From DASVXQ01 sp040414855 (lineage in GTDB: Bacteria > Actinomycetota > CALGFH01): 64,000 nt of DNA. The DNA is taken from assembly GCA_040414855.1 (NCBI GenBank), contig JBEDUQ010000292.1, forward strand, positions 10,913 through 74,912, read 5' to 3'. The position numbers and the translations under genes are program-made. Positions within the stretch are counted from its first letter, which is position 1; every line of letters starts with the position of its first letter. Shown piece after piece: positions 53,395 through 62,324 of the stretch. The notes under the pieces were generated by a model, which searched no databases, was not told where the DNA came from, and saw only the letters and a list, made by a program, of their open reading frames with translations.

Positions 53395-54302
53395 GCGATC
53401 AGGTCGAGGTCACCAACGCCGACCGTGTGCTGTTCCCGAAGGACGGGATCACCAAGGGCGACCTGGTCGACTACTACCGCCGGGTCGCCGACGCCATGCT
53501 CCCCCACCTGCGGGACCGGCCGCTGAGCATGCAGCGCTTCCCGGAGGGCATCGGCCGGAGCGGGTTCTTCCAGCAGGAGGTCTCCAACCACTTCCCCGAC
53601 TGGGTCGCGCGGGCGGAGGTCCCGCGACGCGGCGGCGGCACGGTGGAGCACCCGGTCTGCGACGACGCCAGGACGCTCGCCTACCTGGCCAACCTGGGCG
53701 TCGTGACGCTGCACACCTGGACGTCGCGGGCCCGGCATCTCGAACGACCCGACCGGGTCGTCTTCGACCTCGACCCGCCCGAGGACGGCGGCGAGGTGGC
53801 GGCGGTCCGCGACGCGGCCAGGCGGGTCCGCGACCTGCTGGACGAGCTGGGCCTGGCGGCGTTCGTGCAGACCTCCGGGTCCAGAGGCTTCCACGTGGTC
53901 ACGCCGCTGCGGCCGGAAGCCGGCTTCGACGAGATCAGTGCGCTGGCCGGCGACGCCGCCGAGCTGGTCGCGTCGCAGGACCCGGAGCGGCTGACCGTCG
54001 AGCGCCGCAAGGCCAAGCGCGCCGGGCGGCTGTTCCTGGACGTGGGGCGCAACGTCTACGCGCAGACGGCGGTCGCGCCCTACTCGGTGCGACCCAAGGA
54101 CGGCGCCCCGGTGGCGACCCCGATCGAGTGGAGCGAGCTGCCGCGCACGGAGCCGCGGAGCCACACGCTCACCAGCGTGCCCAGGCGGCTCGCCCGCAAG
54201 CCGGACCCGTGGGCGTCCATGGATGACGAAGCCGGCAGTTACCAGGCCGCCCGCGAGCGCCTCGACGCCCTGATGGAGCGCGCCGGCGCCGGCAAGACCT
54301 GA
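53391..54302 (+). CDS. LigD-type primase-polymerase (AEP superfamily)
   Basis: A 303-residue archaeo-eukaryotic primase-family polymerase. VTNADRVLFPKDGITKGDLVDYY is the usual opening of LigD polymerase domains, followed by LHTWTSRARHLERPDRVVFDLDPP (metal-binding Asp pair in FDLDPP) and QTSGSRGFHVVTPL (template/nucleotide contact). It is a single domain without ligase or phosphoesterase parts and with no Ku gene in the window. Such free-standing proteins (PrimPol-C/LigD-Pol-like) fill gaps or lesions with ribonucleotides or deoxynucleotides. The stop begins a 10-bp tandem repeat. Confidence 0.85.
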   Translation: MSDQVEVTNADRVLFPKDGITKGDLVDYYRRVADAMLPHLRDRPLSMQRFPEGIGRSGFFQQEVSNHFPDWVARAEVPRRGGGTVEHPVCDDARTLAYLANLGVVTLHTWTSRARHLERPDRVVFDLDPPEDGGEVAAVRDAARRVRDLLDELGLAAFVQTSGSRGFHVVTPLRPEAGFDEISALAGDAAELVASQDPERLTVERRKAKRAGRLFLDVGRNVYAQTAVAPYSVRPKDGAPVATPIEWSELPRTEPRSHTLTSVPRRLARKPDPWASMDDEAGSYQAARERLDALMERAGAGKT

Positions 54303-54338
54303 ACCGGGCTGGACCGGGCTGGACCGGGCTGGACCGGG
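54299..54338. repeat. 10-bp tandem repeat starting at a stop codon
   Basis: CTGAACCGGG (54299-54308, containing the TGA stop of the polymerase gene) is followed by three units of CTGGACCGGG to 54338, then by degenerate copies. Confidence 0.92.
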
Positions 54339-54866
54339 TGGGACCGCGCTGCACGCGCCGCTGGACCGTGAGCCGAACCCGCCCTGAAACGCCAACGATC
54401 CGCCGGCAAACGGATCTTGAGCTTTCGCAGTCGGGTTGGAGCGCGCTTCACAACCGCCGCGAGTTCGAGATCCTCGTTTCCGTCAGCCGACGGATCGTCT
54501 AAGGGTGGCGGGCGACTCGACGAGCCGGCCGCCGATTCTCAGTCGGGTGGTGCCTCCATAGCCATCGCCTCCTTCTACCACGCTTCCCCGCGGTAAGAGG
54601 GTGGGGCGTTGGACACCGCCATTCTCCAGCCCCGCGCGGCGATGCGCAATGAAAAACTCCGAAGAGTCGTCGCGGATCGAGTGGTTTCCCCCAGATGCCC
54701 GTCGGGTAGCGCCTGTAGCGGTTCGTCGTTCCGAATCGCGTACTTTGGGGGTGGCCCGCCGGCGGGGCGCTGGGGACGGAGGACACGGAGGCCGCTGGCG
54801 CCGCCCAGCGGTAGCCTGGAGCCTGCCGAGGCGGGCTTTCACCGACTGCTGGAACGAGGGGATCCG
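54303..54866. other. Gene-free spacer before the HAD-IIA gene
   Basis: This 564-bp spacer contains the stop-codon repeat, a small hairpin (GATCCG 54397-54402 with CGGATC 54411-54416) that may terminate the polymerase operon, and sequence without codon-like structure. A frame open from 54609 is in line with the HAD gene but is not family-like. Confidence 0.45.
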
Positions 54867-55634
54867 GTGGATCGCGAGGTCACCAGCTATCTCGTCGACA
54901 TGGATGGCGTGCTGGTCCACGAGGAGCAGCCGATCCCTGGCGCCGACACCTTCATCAAGGCGCTCGAGGACAAGGGCCTCTCCTACCTGGTGATCACCAA
55001 CAACTCGATCTACACGCCGCGGGACCTCTCCGCGCGCCTGGCCAGGGCCGGCATCCGCATCCCGCCGGAGCGGCTGTGGACCTCCGCGCTGGCGACCGCG
55101 CAGTTCCTCGACGAGCAGCGGCCTGGCGGCACCGCGCACGTGGTCGGCGAGGCCGGGCTGACCACCGCCCTCCACGACGTCGGCTACGTGCTCTCCGAGG
55201 TCGAGCCCGACTACGTCGTGCTCGGCGAGACCAGGACCTACAGCTTCGAGGCGATCACCAGGGCGATCCGGCTGATCCGGAGCGGCGCCCGCTTCATCGC
55301 CACCAACCCGGACCCGATCGGTCCCAGCCCCGCGGGCCCGCTGCCGGCGACCGGCTCGGTGGCCGCGCTGATCAGCAGGGCCACCGAGCGCGAGCCCTAC
55401 TTCGTCGGCAAGCCGAACCCACTGATGATGCGGTCGGCGCTGCGCGCGATCGAGGCGCACTCGGAGTCGACCGCGATCATCGGGGACCGCATGGACACCG
55501 ACGTCGTCTCGGGGCTCGAGGCGGGCCTGGAGGCGATCCTGGTGCTGAGCGGGGTCTCGGACCGCAACGAGGCCAACCGCTACCCTTACCGGCCGAGCCG
55601 CGTGGTCGAGTCGGTCGCCGAGATCGAGGTCTGA
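54867..55634 (+). CDS. HAD-IIA hydrolase (NagD-like phosphatase)
   Basis: A 255-residue HAD enzyme. Motif I is LVDMDGVL (DxD), motif II is YLVITNNS, the C2 cap lies between, motif III Lys is in FVGKPNP, and motif IV is IIGDRMDTDV. It dephosphorylates small metabolites, with NagD acting on nucleotides and others on 4-nitrophenylphosphate-like compounds. GTG 54867 with GAGGGG upstream is chosen because the protein then begins just before motif I. A 20-21-bp repeat starts at its TGA. Confidence 0.85.
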   Translation: MDREVTSYLVDMDGVLVHEEQPIPGADTFIKALEDKGLSYLVITNNSIYTPRDLSARLARAGIRIPPERLWTSALATAQFLDEQRPGGTAHVVGEAGLTTALHDVGYVLSEVEPDYVVLGETRTYSFEAITRAIRLIRSGARFIATNPDPIGPSPAGPLPATGSVAALISRATEREPYFVGKPNPLMMRSALRAIEAHSESTAIIGDRMDTDVVSGLEAGLEAILVLSGVSDRNEANRYPYRPSRVVESVAEIEV

Positions 55635-55672
55635 GGACGCCGGCGGCTCGATGAGGAACGCCGGCGGCTCGA
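55632..55672. repeat. 20/21-bp tandem repeat starting at a stop codon
   Basis: TGAGGACGCCGGCGGCTCGA (55632-55651) begins with the HAD gene's stop codon and is followed by a second copy, 21 bp with one extra A, at 55652-55672, again beginning with TGA. Confidence 0.9.
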
Positions 55673-56036
55673 TGCCCGGTTTGGGAGAGAACCCGCACGC
55701 CGGTCCCTCACCCGGCGGCGAGGCGTGCCGAGACGGAAAAATGAGGCGGAGCCGGGACGCTGCGAAGCTAGCAGGAGGCCACTCCGCTCAGGTAACGTCT
55801 GCACCGGTGGAGACAGCGCGGCACCCCCCGGGTCCGGCATTTGAAGCGCGCAGCGGACCAGCCGCGTTCGAGGATCAAGGCAAGGAGCGAGCCACGACCC
55901 TTCGCAGGAGCACGGTGGCAACGCCCGGCGGCATCCCGCGAGGCACCCGAGCGGTAGTTGCCACCAGGAGGGCGGCGACGACACCGGCGGCGTCCTCCCC
56001 CGCACCCGGCGGTCCCATGGCGAGGGCGCTCGCCAG
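55635..56036. other. Structured spacer upstream of the J-domain gene
   Basis: This 402-bp spacer has nested pairings: 55695-55701 with 55722-55728, a bulged stem 55743-55751 with 55785-55793, and a CTGC/GCAG stem inside it. A plus-strand open frame (55651-56040) with poor codon structure runs through it and is not accepted. The function may be a leader RNA or terminators. Confidence 0.35.
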
Positions 56037-56879
56037 ATGAGCTGGACGCGCCACGAAGGCGGTGCGCTCGAGCTGTACCACGGTCCACTGGGAGCACAGC
56101 TCGCGCACAAGCGCGCCGAGCTGGCCGTCCTGCGGCGTCTGCTCGCCGACCGCGAGGGCGAGCTGGAAGCGTTCGAGGAGACCCTGAACGACTTCGAGCT
56201 GCGCTACCGGCGTGCGCTGGGACAGCGCTACGCGATCCTCGACGACCTCGCGGAGCAGATCGAGCAGGCCAAGCCGGGGGCGCCCGGGGCGAATGGCCAG
56301 GCGTCGAGCAACGGCGACAGCCCCGGCGACGGCGAGGCCGGCGACGCCGACGGTGGCGACGAGCAGAACTGGGCGTGGGCCTGGGGCGAGCGCGACCCGG
56401 AGCAGGAATTCCACAAGGTCGTCTCCGACGAGGCCAAGCGGCTGTTTCGGCTCCTGGCCAGGCAGATCCATCCCGATCTGGCCCGCGACCACGGCGAGCG
56501 GGAGCGGCGCACCAACCTGATGGTGGCCGCCAACACCGCCTACGAGCAGGGCGACCTCGAGACGCTCCGGCACCTGCTCGACGAGTGGGACTCGAGCCCC
56601 GACAGCGTCGCCGGGTCCAGCCCGCGGGCGGAGCTGGAGCGGACCATCCGCCACGTCGGACGGGTGCTGGCACGGCTCGACAAGCTCGACAAGCGCTTCG
56701 CGGAGCTCGAGGCTTCGGCGATGGGCTGGCTGCGTCGCAGGGTCGACAAGGCGACCGAGGACGGCTGGGACCTGCTCTCGCACATGGTGGTGGAGCTCGA
56801 CCACCAGATCGCCGAGGCGCGCCAGGAGCTGGCTCGGCTCGAGCACGAGCGCGCCAATGCCGACATCGCCTCCGCCTGA
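56037..56879 (+). CDS. J-domain protein with flanking coiled coils
   Basis: A 280-residue protein. An N-terminal coiled coil (about 20-75) leads to an acidic Gly/Asp/Asn linker, then a divergent J domain (about 128-178) with KRLFRLLARQIHPDLARDHG, which carries the HPD signature that activates DnaK. Two further coiled-coil stretches run to the end. It is probably a specialised Hsp40 co-chaperone. The last 23 nt overlap the hyuA-like gene, so it is in that operon; a role in folding those large subunits is a reasonable guess only. Confidence 0.75.
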   Translation: MSWTRHEGGALELYHGPLGAQLAHKRAELAVLRRLLADREGELEAFEETLNDFELRYRRALGQRYAILDDLAEQIEQAKPGAPGANGQASSNGDSPGDGEAGDADGGDEQNWAWAWGERDPEQEFHKVVSDEAKRLFRLLARQIHPDLARDHGERERRTNLMVAANTAYEQGDLETLRHLLDEWDSSPDSVAGSSPRAELERTIRHVGRVLARLDKLDKRFAELEASAMGWLRRRVDKATEDGWDLLSHMVVELDHQIAEARQELARLEHERANADIASA

Positions 56880-58992
56880 CCTCGGCGGGCGGCCAGCCAG
56901 CTCGCGCGGCGACGTGCACCTGGGGGTCGACGTCGGAGGGACCTTCACCGACCTGGTCGCGCTGGTGGACGGCCGCCTGGTCACCGCCAAGGTGCCGTCG
57001 ACCCCGCGAGACCAGGCCGAGGGCGTGCTGCGCGCGCTGGACCGCGCCGGGGTCGCGCCGGACGCGGTCGCCGCCTTCGCCCACGGCTCCACGGTCGCGA
57101 CCAACGCCTTGCTGGAGCGGCGGGGCGCGCGGACCGCGCTGGTGACCACCGAGGGGTTCCGCGACGTAATCGAGATCGGCCGGCAGCAACGGCCGGCCCT
57201 CTACGACCTCGCCAAAGACCGCCCGCCGCCTCTGGTCCCGCGCCGGCTGCGCTTCACCGTCCGCGAGCGCATGGGACCGGCCGGCGAGCTGCTGCCGCTC
57301 GATGATGACAGTCTCGCCGCCGCCGTCGACGCGGTCGCGGCCGCCGGCGTCGAGGCGGTCGCGGTCTGCCTGCTGTTCTCGTTCCTGCACCCGGAGCACG
57401 AGCGGCGGGTCGGCGAGGCGCTGCGGGCCAGGCTCGGCGCGCTGGCCGTGTCGCTGTCGAGCGAGGTGCTGTCGGAGGTCCGCGAGTACGAGCGCTTCTC
57501 GACCACGGTCGCCGACGCCTACCTGACGCCGCGGCTGGCGAGCTACCTGGAGCGGCTGGCGGAGAGCGTGCGGGACCGCGGGTTCCCGGCGCCGCTGGTG
57601 ATGCAGTCGTCCGGCGGCGTGGTCGAGATCGCCCGGGCGGCCCGGCACGCCGCGAGCTGCGTGCTGTCGGGCCCCGCGGGCGGCGTGGTCGGCGCCGCCT
57701 GGGTCGCCGAGCTGTCGGGCCATCGCGACCTGCTCACCTTCGACATGGGTGGCACTTCGACCGACGTCGCGGCGGTGCTCGACGGGAGCGTACAGACCAC
57801 CACCGAGTCGGTGATCGCCGGGGTGCCGATCAAGCTGCCGATGGTCGACGTGCACTCGGTCAGCGCCGGCGGCGGCTCGATCGCGCGCATGGACGAGGGC
57901 GGCGCGCTGCGGGTCGGACCCGACTCCGCCGGCGCCGACCCCGGGCCGGCCGCCTATGGCCTCGGCGGCGAGGACGCCACCGTCACGGACGCCAACCTGG
58001 TGCTGGGCTACCTCGCCGACGGGACCGTGCTCGGCGGTCCGGACGGCGTCACGCTGCGGCGGGAGCTGGCGGAGCGGGCGCTCAGCGGGCTCGGCGAGCG
58101 GCTCGGCAAGGACGCGGTCGCCGCCGCCCTCGGCGTGGTGCGCGTCGCCAACGCCGAGATGGTCAGGGCCCTGCGCGTGATCAGCGTCGAGCGCGGCATC
58201 GACCCGCGCGAGCTGGTGCTGCTGGCCTTCGGCGGCGCCGGCGGAATGCACGCCTGCGCACTCGCCGAGGAGCTGGGCATGTCGCGGGTTCTGCTACCGC
58301 GCGCCGGCGGCGTGCTGTCCGCGCTGGGGCTCGCGATCTCGGACCTGCGCCGCGACTACGTGGCGTCGTTGCCGGGCGACCTCGACGAGGTCTCACCGGA
58401 CGACCTGGAGGCCGCCTACCATCGGCTCGAACGCCTGGCCGGCGCCGACCTCGACGCGCCGGCCCTCGAACGGCTGGCGGACCTGCGCTACCGGGGTCAG
58501 TCGTTCGAGCTGACGGTGCCGTTCACCACCCTCGAAGAGCTCGGGGGGAGGTTTCACGTGGAACATGCGCGCCGCTACGGCTACCGGATGGACGACGAGC
58601 CGGTCGAGCTGGTGAGCCTACGGCTGCTGGCGACCCAGGCGGTCGCCAAGCCGACCCTCCGCGCCGAACCGGGGACCGGTGGCGCCGAGCCGCGGACCGG
58701 TGGCGCCGAACCGACCGGTGACGCGGAACCGACCGGTGACGCGGAGCTGGGCGGTGCTGGGGCCGCGGCGCCGAAGGGCACGGTGCGCCGGCGGGCCAAC
58801 CTCGACGGCGTGTGGGAGGAGGTCTCGGTGGTCGCCGGCGACGGCCTGACGCCGGGTGCCGCGCTCACCGGTCCGGTGATCGTGGAGTACCCCGAGTCGA
58901 CCGTGGTGGTGCGGGCCGGCTGGCGCGGCTTCGTCGACCAGGTCGGCTCGCTCGAGCTGGAGCTGGTCGAGCGGGCGGAGGGATCCCGATGA
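56857..58992 (+). CDS. hyuA: Hydantoinase/oxoprolinase subunit A
   Basis: A 711-residue ATP-dependent amidohydrolase subunit. The phosphate-binding loops are LGVDVGGTFTDLVAL near the start and TFDMGGTSTDVAAVL in the middle, with FAHGSTVATNALLERRGART and LAFGGAGGMHACALAEELGM. With subunit B it opens hydantoin, 5-oxoproline or N-methylhydantoin rings, or carboxylates acetone-like ketones. The ATG at 56857 overlaps the J-domain gene; a GTG at 56914 is the alternative start. An in-frame AEP-rich repeat is inserted near residues 603-628. Confidence 0.82.
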   Translation: MPTSPPPDLGGRPASSRGDVHLGVDVGGTFTDLVALVDGRLVTAKVPSTPRDQAEGVLRALDRAGVAPDAVAAFAHGSTVATNALLERRGARTALVTTEGFRDVIEIGRQQRPALYDLAKDRPPPLVPRRLRFTVRERMGPAGELLPLDDDSLAAAVDAVAAAGVEAVAVCLLFSFLHPEHERRVGEALRARLGALAVSLSSEVLSEVREYERFSTTVADAYLTPRLASYLERLAESVRDRGFPAPLVMQSSGGVVEIARAARHAASCVLSGPAGGVVGAAWVAELSGHRDLLTFDMGGTSTDVAAVLDGSVQTTTESVIAGVPIKLPMVDVHSVSAGGGSIARMDEGGALRVGPDSAGADPGPAAYGLGGEDATVTDANLVLGYLADGTVLGGPDGVTLRRELAERALSGLGERLGKDAVAAALGVVRVANAEMVRALRVISVERGIDPRELVLLAFGGAGGMHACALAEELGMSRVLLPRAGGVLSALGLAISDLRRDYVASLPGDLDEVSPDDLEAAYHRLERLAGADLDAPALERLADLRYRGQSFELTVPFTTLEELGGRFHVEHARRYGYRMDDEPVELVSLRLLATQAVAKPTLRAEPGTGGAEPRTGGAEPTGDAEPTGDAELGGAGAAAPKGTVRRRANLDGVWEEVSVVAGDGLTPGAALTGPVIVEYPESTVVVRAGWRGFVDQVGSLELELVERAEGSR
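58663..58740. repeat. In-frame 18/21-bp repeats within hyuA
   Basis: Four units (58663-58683, 58684-58704, 58705-58722, 58723-58740) encode AEPGTGG, AEPRTGG, AEPTGD and AEPTGD. All contain GACCGGT. They lie in a surface region between the swivelling domain and the C-terminal domain. Confidence 0.88.
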
Positions 58993-60533
58993 GCGCGTCG
59001 CCGAGCAGACGGATGGACCCGGTGACCCTGTCGGTGCTGTCGAGCGCGCTCAGCGGCATCGCCGAGGAGATGGGGACGCTGCTGGTCCGCGGCGCCTACT
59101 CGTCCAACATCAAGGAACGGCGCGACTGCTCCACCGCGCTGTTCGACGCCAAGGGCCGCATGGTCGCCCAGGCCGAGCACATTCCCGTCCACCTGGGCGC
59201 GATGCCGGAGGCGGTCGCCGCGGTGATGGCCCGGGACCCGGCGCCAGGCGACGTGTTCGCCATCAACGACCCCTACTCGGGCGGGACCCACCTGCCCGAC
59301 GTGACCCTGGTCTCACCGGTCGACGTCGGCGGCGAGCGCTTCGGCTACGCGGTCACGCGCGCGCACCACTCCGACATCGGCGGCATGCGGCCCGGCTCGA
59401 TGCCGTCGGACTCCCGCGAGATCTGGCAGGAGGGCCTGGTGATCCCGCCGGTCCGGCTCGCCACCGCCGCGGGGATGGACCGCGAGGTGCTGGCGCTGAT
59501 CCTCGCGAACTCGCGGACCCCGAGGCTGCGGCGCGGCGACTTCCAGGCCCAGGTGGCCGCCAACCGCCTCGCCGAGCAGCGGATCGGCGAGCTGGTCGCC
59601 CGCCGCGGCGCCGGCCTGGTCCGCGCCGCCTTCGACGAGGTGCTCGCCTACGCCGAGCGCCGCACCCGTGAGCTGCTGGCGAGCCTGCCCGACGGGACCT
59701 CCACCGCCGCCAGCGAGCTGGAGGGGGACGGCACCATCGACGACGACATCCCCATCCGCGTGACCGTTACCATCAGCGGCGAGCGCATGCGGCTCGACTT
59801 CACCGGGACCGCGCCGCAGGTCGCCGGCAACGTCAACTGCCCGCTGGCGGTGACCCGCTCCGCCTGCTACTTCGCCCTGCGGGTGCTGCTGCCCGACGAC
59901 GTGCCCGCCAACGCCGGCACCTACGCGCCGCTGGAGATCGTGGCGCCCGAGGGCAGCCTGGTCCACGCCGTCTGGCCGGGCGCGGTGGTCGCCGGCAACG
60001 TCGAGACCAGCCAGCGCGTCGCCGACACCGTGCTGGTGGCGCTCGGCGCCTTCGCCGACGTGCCCGCCTCCGGCCAGGGGACCATGAACAACGTGGTGAT
60101 CGGCGGCAGGGGCTGGACCTACTACGAGACCATCGCCGGCGGGCAGGGCGCCTCCAGCGGCGCCGACGGGCCTAACGGCGTCCACGTCGGCATGAGCAAC
60201 ACGCTCAACACCCCGATCGAGGCGCTGGAGCTCGAATACCCGATGCGGATCGAGCGGTACGAGCTGGCCGACGGGTCCGGAGGCGCGGGCCGCCACCGCG
60301 GCGGCGACGGCGTGGTGCGCTCGGTCCGGGTCATGGAGCGCGCGAGCCTGTCGCTGCTGACCGATCGTCGCCGCCACGGCCCCGCCGGCGCCCGCGGCGG
60401 TGCCGACGGCCGCCCCGGACGCAACCTGGTCAACGATCGCGAACTGCCGCCGAAGGTCAGCCGCGAGCTGGACGCCGGCGATGTCGTCACGGTCGAGACC
60501 CCAGGTGGCGGCGGCTTCGGCGAGCCGGGCTGA
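58989..60533 (+). CDS. hyuB: Hydantoinase/oxoprolinase subunit B
   Basis: A 514-residue subunit B. It begins MDPVTLSVLSSALSGIAEEMG, contains VFAINDPYSGGTHLPDVTLV (conserved N-D-P-Y-GGTH motif) and VTRAHHSDIGG (metal-binding His/Asp), and ends with the Gly-rich VETPGGGGFGEPG. It forms the catalytic complex with subunit A. ATG 58989 overlaps subunit A's stop (ATGA). Together they are probably an ATP-dependent lactam or ring-opening enzyme; the nearest purine-ring genes are 40 kb away, so a direct link is not claimed. Confidence 0.85.
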   Translation: MSASPSRRMDPVTLSVLSSALSGIAEEMGTLLVRGAYSSNIKERRDCSTALFDAKGRMVAQAEHIPVHLGAMPEAVAAVMARDPAPGDVFAINDPYSGGTHLPDVTLVSPVDVGGERFGYAVTRAHHSDIGGMRPGSMPSDSREIWQEGLVIPPVRLATAAGMDREVLALILANSRTPRLRRGDFQAQVAANRLAEQRIGELVARRGAGLVRAAFDEVLAYAERRTRELLASLPDGTSTAASELEGDGTIDDDIPIRVTVTISGERMRLDFTGTAPQVAGNVNCPLAVTRSACYFALRVLLPDDVPANAGTYAPLEIVAPEGSLVHAVWPGAVVAGNVETSQRVADTVLVALGAFADVPASGQGTMNNVVIGGRGWTYYETIAGGQGASSGADGPNGVHVGMSNTLNTPIEALELEYPMRIERYELADGSGGAGRHRGGDGVVRSVRVMERASLSLLTDRRRHGPAGARGGADGRPGRNLVNDRELPPKVSRELDAGDVVTVETPGGGGFGEPG

Positions 60534-60626
60534 AGGGGCCTGCCTGAGTTCCGCACCGAATCAGCGGATAGAGATGGTGAGCTGTGGGCGGGTTGTGGCC
60601 AGCATCTGCGCTGGGGTCCGCGACGG

Positions 60627-61433
60627 TCAGGAGGGGAGGCTCTCGACGAAGCCGGCCAGGTCGCTCGCCAACCGCTCGGGCTGCTCCCAAAGGACGAGGT
60701 GCCCGGTGTTCTCGTAGACCACGAGCCGCGAGCCTGGGATGGCCGCTGCGAGCGCCCGCTCGTCCTCCCAGGGGAGCAGCTCGTCTCGGGCACCCCAGAC
60801 GATCAGCGTGGGTGCGGTGATCGTTCCGGTCTCGGTCGGAGGTTGCGCCGTGATGAGGCCGGCGAGCGCCTGGCGCCAGACGTGTGCGGGCATGCGCACG
60901 CCATCGTCGACTCGGTCCCGGATGTACCAGTCCGGTACGTCGTGGAAGCGAGGGAACCACTCCAGCGAATCTTCCACCCAGGCCCGGTCGACGGGGTCGG
61001 TGAGCCGGTCCACCTCGTCCGCAAACGCCGGGCGCCCCCGCAGGCTGCGCGGTGATCCGACGAGGACCAGACCGATGACGCGGTGCGGGATGCCGATCGC
61101 GAGCTGTTGCGCGACATACCCGCCGCTGGACGATCCCAGCAGCACAGCAGACCTCAGGCCCATCGCGTCCATGAACGCCTCGACGTCCGCGGCGAAGTTC
61201 GCCATCGCATACCCGCCGGCAGGCTTATCGGCGTCGCCGTGGCCGCGCTGGTCCATCGCCAGCGCGTGCATGGTCGCGGGCAGCAAGGGGAGAAGGCGGT
61301 CGAAGCAGCCCAGCGACTCCCCCCAGGGATGCAACAGGAGGAGCGGGACGCCGGAGGGGTCGCCGTGCCGGACATAGGCGAGCGTCACCCCCGTGGCGAG
61401 GCGAACACTGTGGACCTGCCGGTCGTGGCGCAT
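60627..61433 (-). CDS. Alpha/beta hydrolase
   Basis: A 268-residue enzyme. LLLHPWGESLGCFDRLLPLL is the oxyanion turn with HPWG, LGSSSGGYVAQQLA holds the nucleophile Ser, VWGARDELLPWED the Asp, and YENTGHLVLWEQPERL the His. The AMDQRGHGDADKP segment is typical of the esterase/epoxide-hydrolase-like group. The substrate is not evident. It converges with hyuB and is 59 nt downstream of the thioesterase gene on the same strand. Confidence 0.82.
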   Translation of the reverse strand: MRHDRQVHSVRLATGVTLAYVRHGDPSGVPLLLLHPWGESLGCFDRLLPLLPATMHALAMDQRGHGDADKPAGGYAMANFAADVEAFMDAMGLRSAVLLGSSSGGYVAQQLAIGIPHRVIGLVLVGSPRSLRGRPAFADEVDRLTDPVDRAWVEDSLEWFPRFHDVPDWYIRDRVDDGVRMPAHVWRQALAGLITAQPPTETGTITAPTLIVWGARDELLPWEDERALAAAIPGSRLVVYENTGHLVLWEQPERLASDLAGFVESLPS

Positions 61434-61492
61434 CGCCTGATCTTATGGCGTGGGCGCAGGCTCCGCCGAGCAAAGACGCAGGGAGACGACGG

Positions 61493-62281
61493 TCACGTCC
61501 GCCTGGCGACGAACAGGCTCTGGAGGCCACGGGCGACCGGACCGTTGCGGTCGTAGATGCGCGACTCGGCCAGGCCCAGGCCGCTGGGCTCGATGGTGGT
61601 GCGCGCCCGGAGGCAGACCCACTCGCCCTCCGGGTGCCGGTGCAGGTACACGGTCAGGTCGGGATTGGGGAACAGCCAGCGCCGCCAGTCGAGCGCCGCG
61701 GACACGCCGTTGCCGGAGTCGGCCGCGATCAGGACCCGCTGGAGCGGCGAGGGCTCCTCGTCTGGCAGCAGCGGCTGCCGCATCCGCATCCACACGGCCG
61801 CCGGGCCCCGGTCGAGGAACGCGCCTTCGACGAAGCGCCACTCCATGGCGGTGTGGTAGCCGACGTTGTCGCCGGTGCTGAAGAAGCGGGACGGCTCGCC
61901 GTGCTCTGGACCGGGAGGCGGCGGGTCCGGGGCGGGCTCGGCGGCCGACCCGGGCGGCACCTCGGTGGTGCGGACCCGGACGCCGGTGGCGCGCATGACC
62001 TCGATGCCGCCGGCGGCCAGCATGGCGCCCACGAACTCGACGCTGCGCCCCCCGCGCAGCAGTGAGGTGGTGAGCGTCAGCGTCCCGATCGGCACCGGCC
62101 GCAGGATGTCATAGGTGACCCGCGCGACCTTCACCCCGTCCAGGCCGCCGAAGCGCTCGATCGCCCGGCCCAGCAGGGCCGCCGGAGGCCCGGCGTGCTG
62201 CGCCTCCGGGCTCCACGGCCCGCGGGTCGACTCGGTCGCCACGAACCGGTCGCCGTCGGAGTGGAAGAACGCTTCGCCCAT
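61493..62281 (-). CDS. TesB-like acyl-CoA thioesterase
   Basis: A 262-residue double-hotdog protein. It opens with MGEAFFHSDGDRFVATESTR, then PWSPEAQHAGPPAALLGRAIE, both typical of actinobacterial TesB-like thioesterases, and the second hotdog includes DSGNGVSAALDWRRWLFPNPDL. It should hydrolyse an acyl-CoA. The open frame extends to 62350, but the ATG at 62281 is the family start and avoids overlap with the divergent DUF4177 gene. No Shine-Dalgarno is seen and TAGTCT lies just upstream, so the transcript may be leaderless. Confidence 0.78.
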   Translation of the reverse strand: MGEAFFHSDGDRFVATESTRGPWSPEAQHAGPPAALLGRAIERFGGLDGVKVARVTYDILRPVPIGTLTLTTSLLRGGRSVEFVGAMLAAGGIEVMRATGVRVRTTEVPPGSAAEPAPDPPPPGPEHGEPSRFFSTGDNVGYHTAMEWRFVEGAFLDRGPAAVWMRMRQPLLPDEEPSPLQRVLIAADSGNGVSAALDWRRWLFPNPDLTVYLHRHPEGEWVCLRARTTIEPSGLGLAESRIYDRNGPVARGLQSLFVARRT

Positions 62282-62324
62282 GCGCGGATAGACTACGCCG
62301 GGATCGACCGGGACCGGGAAAGGC

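Noticed and set aside
55681..55830. Glycine riboswitch upstream of the J-domain gene
   Set aside because: GGGAGAG and CTCAGG pieces are present, but the required CCGAAGG-type internal loop and matching CTCTC partner are missing. Kept only as a structured spacer.
55651..56040. Open frame of 129 codons between the HAD and J-domain genes
   Set aside because: It begins in the stop-codon repeat, has no fold-like pattern and no ribosome site.
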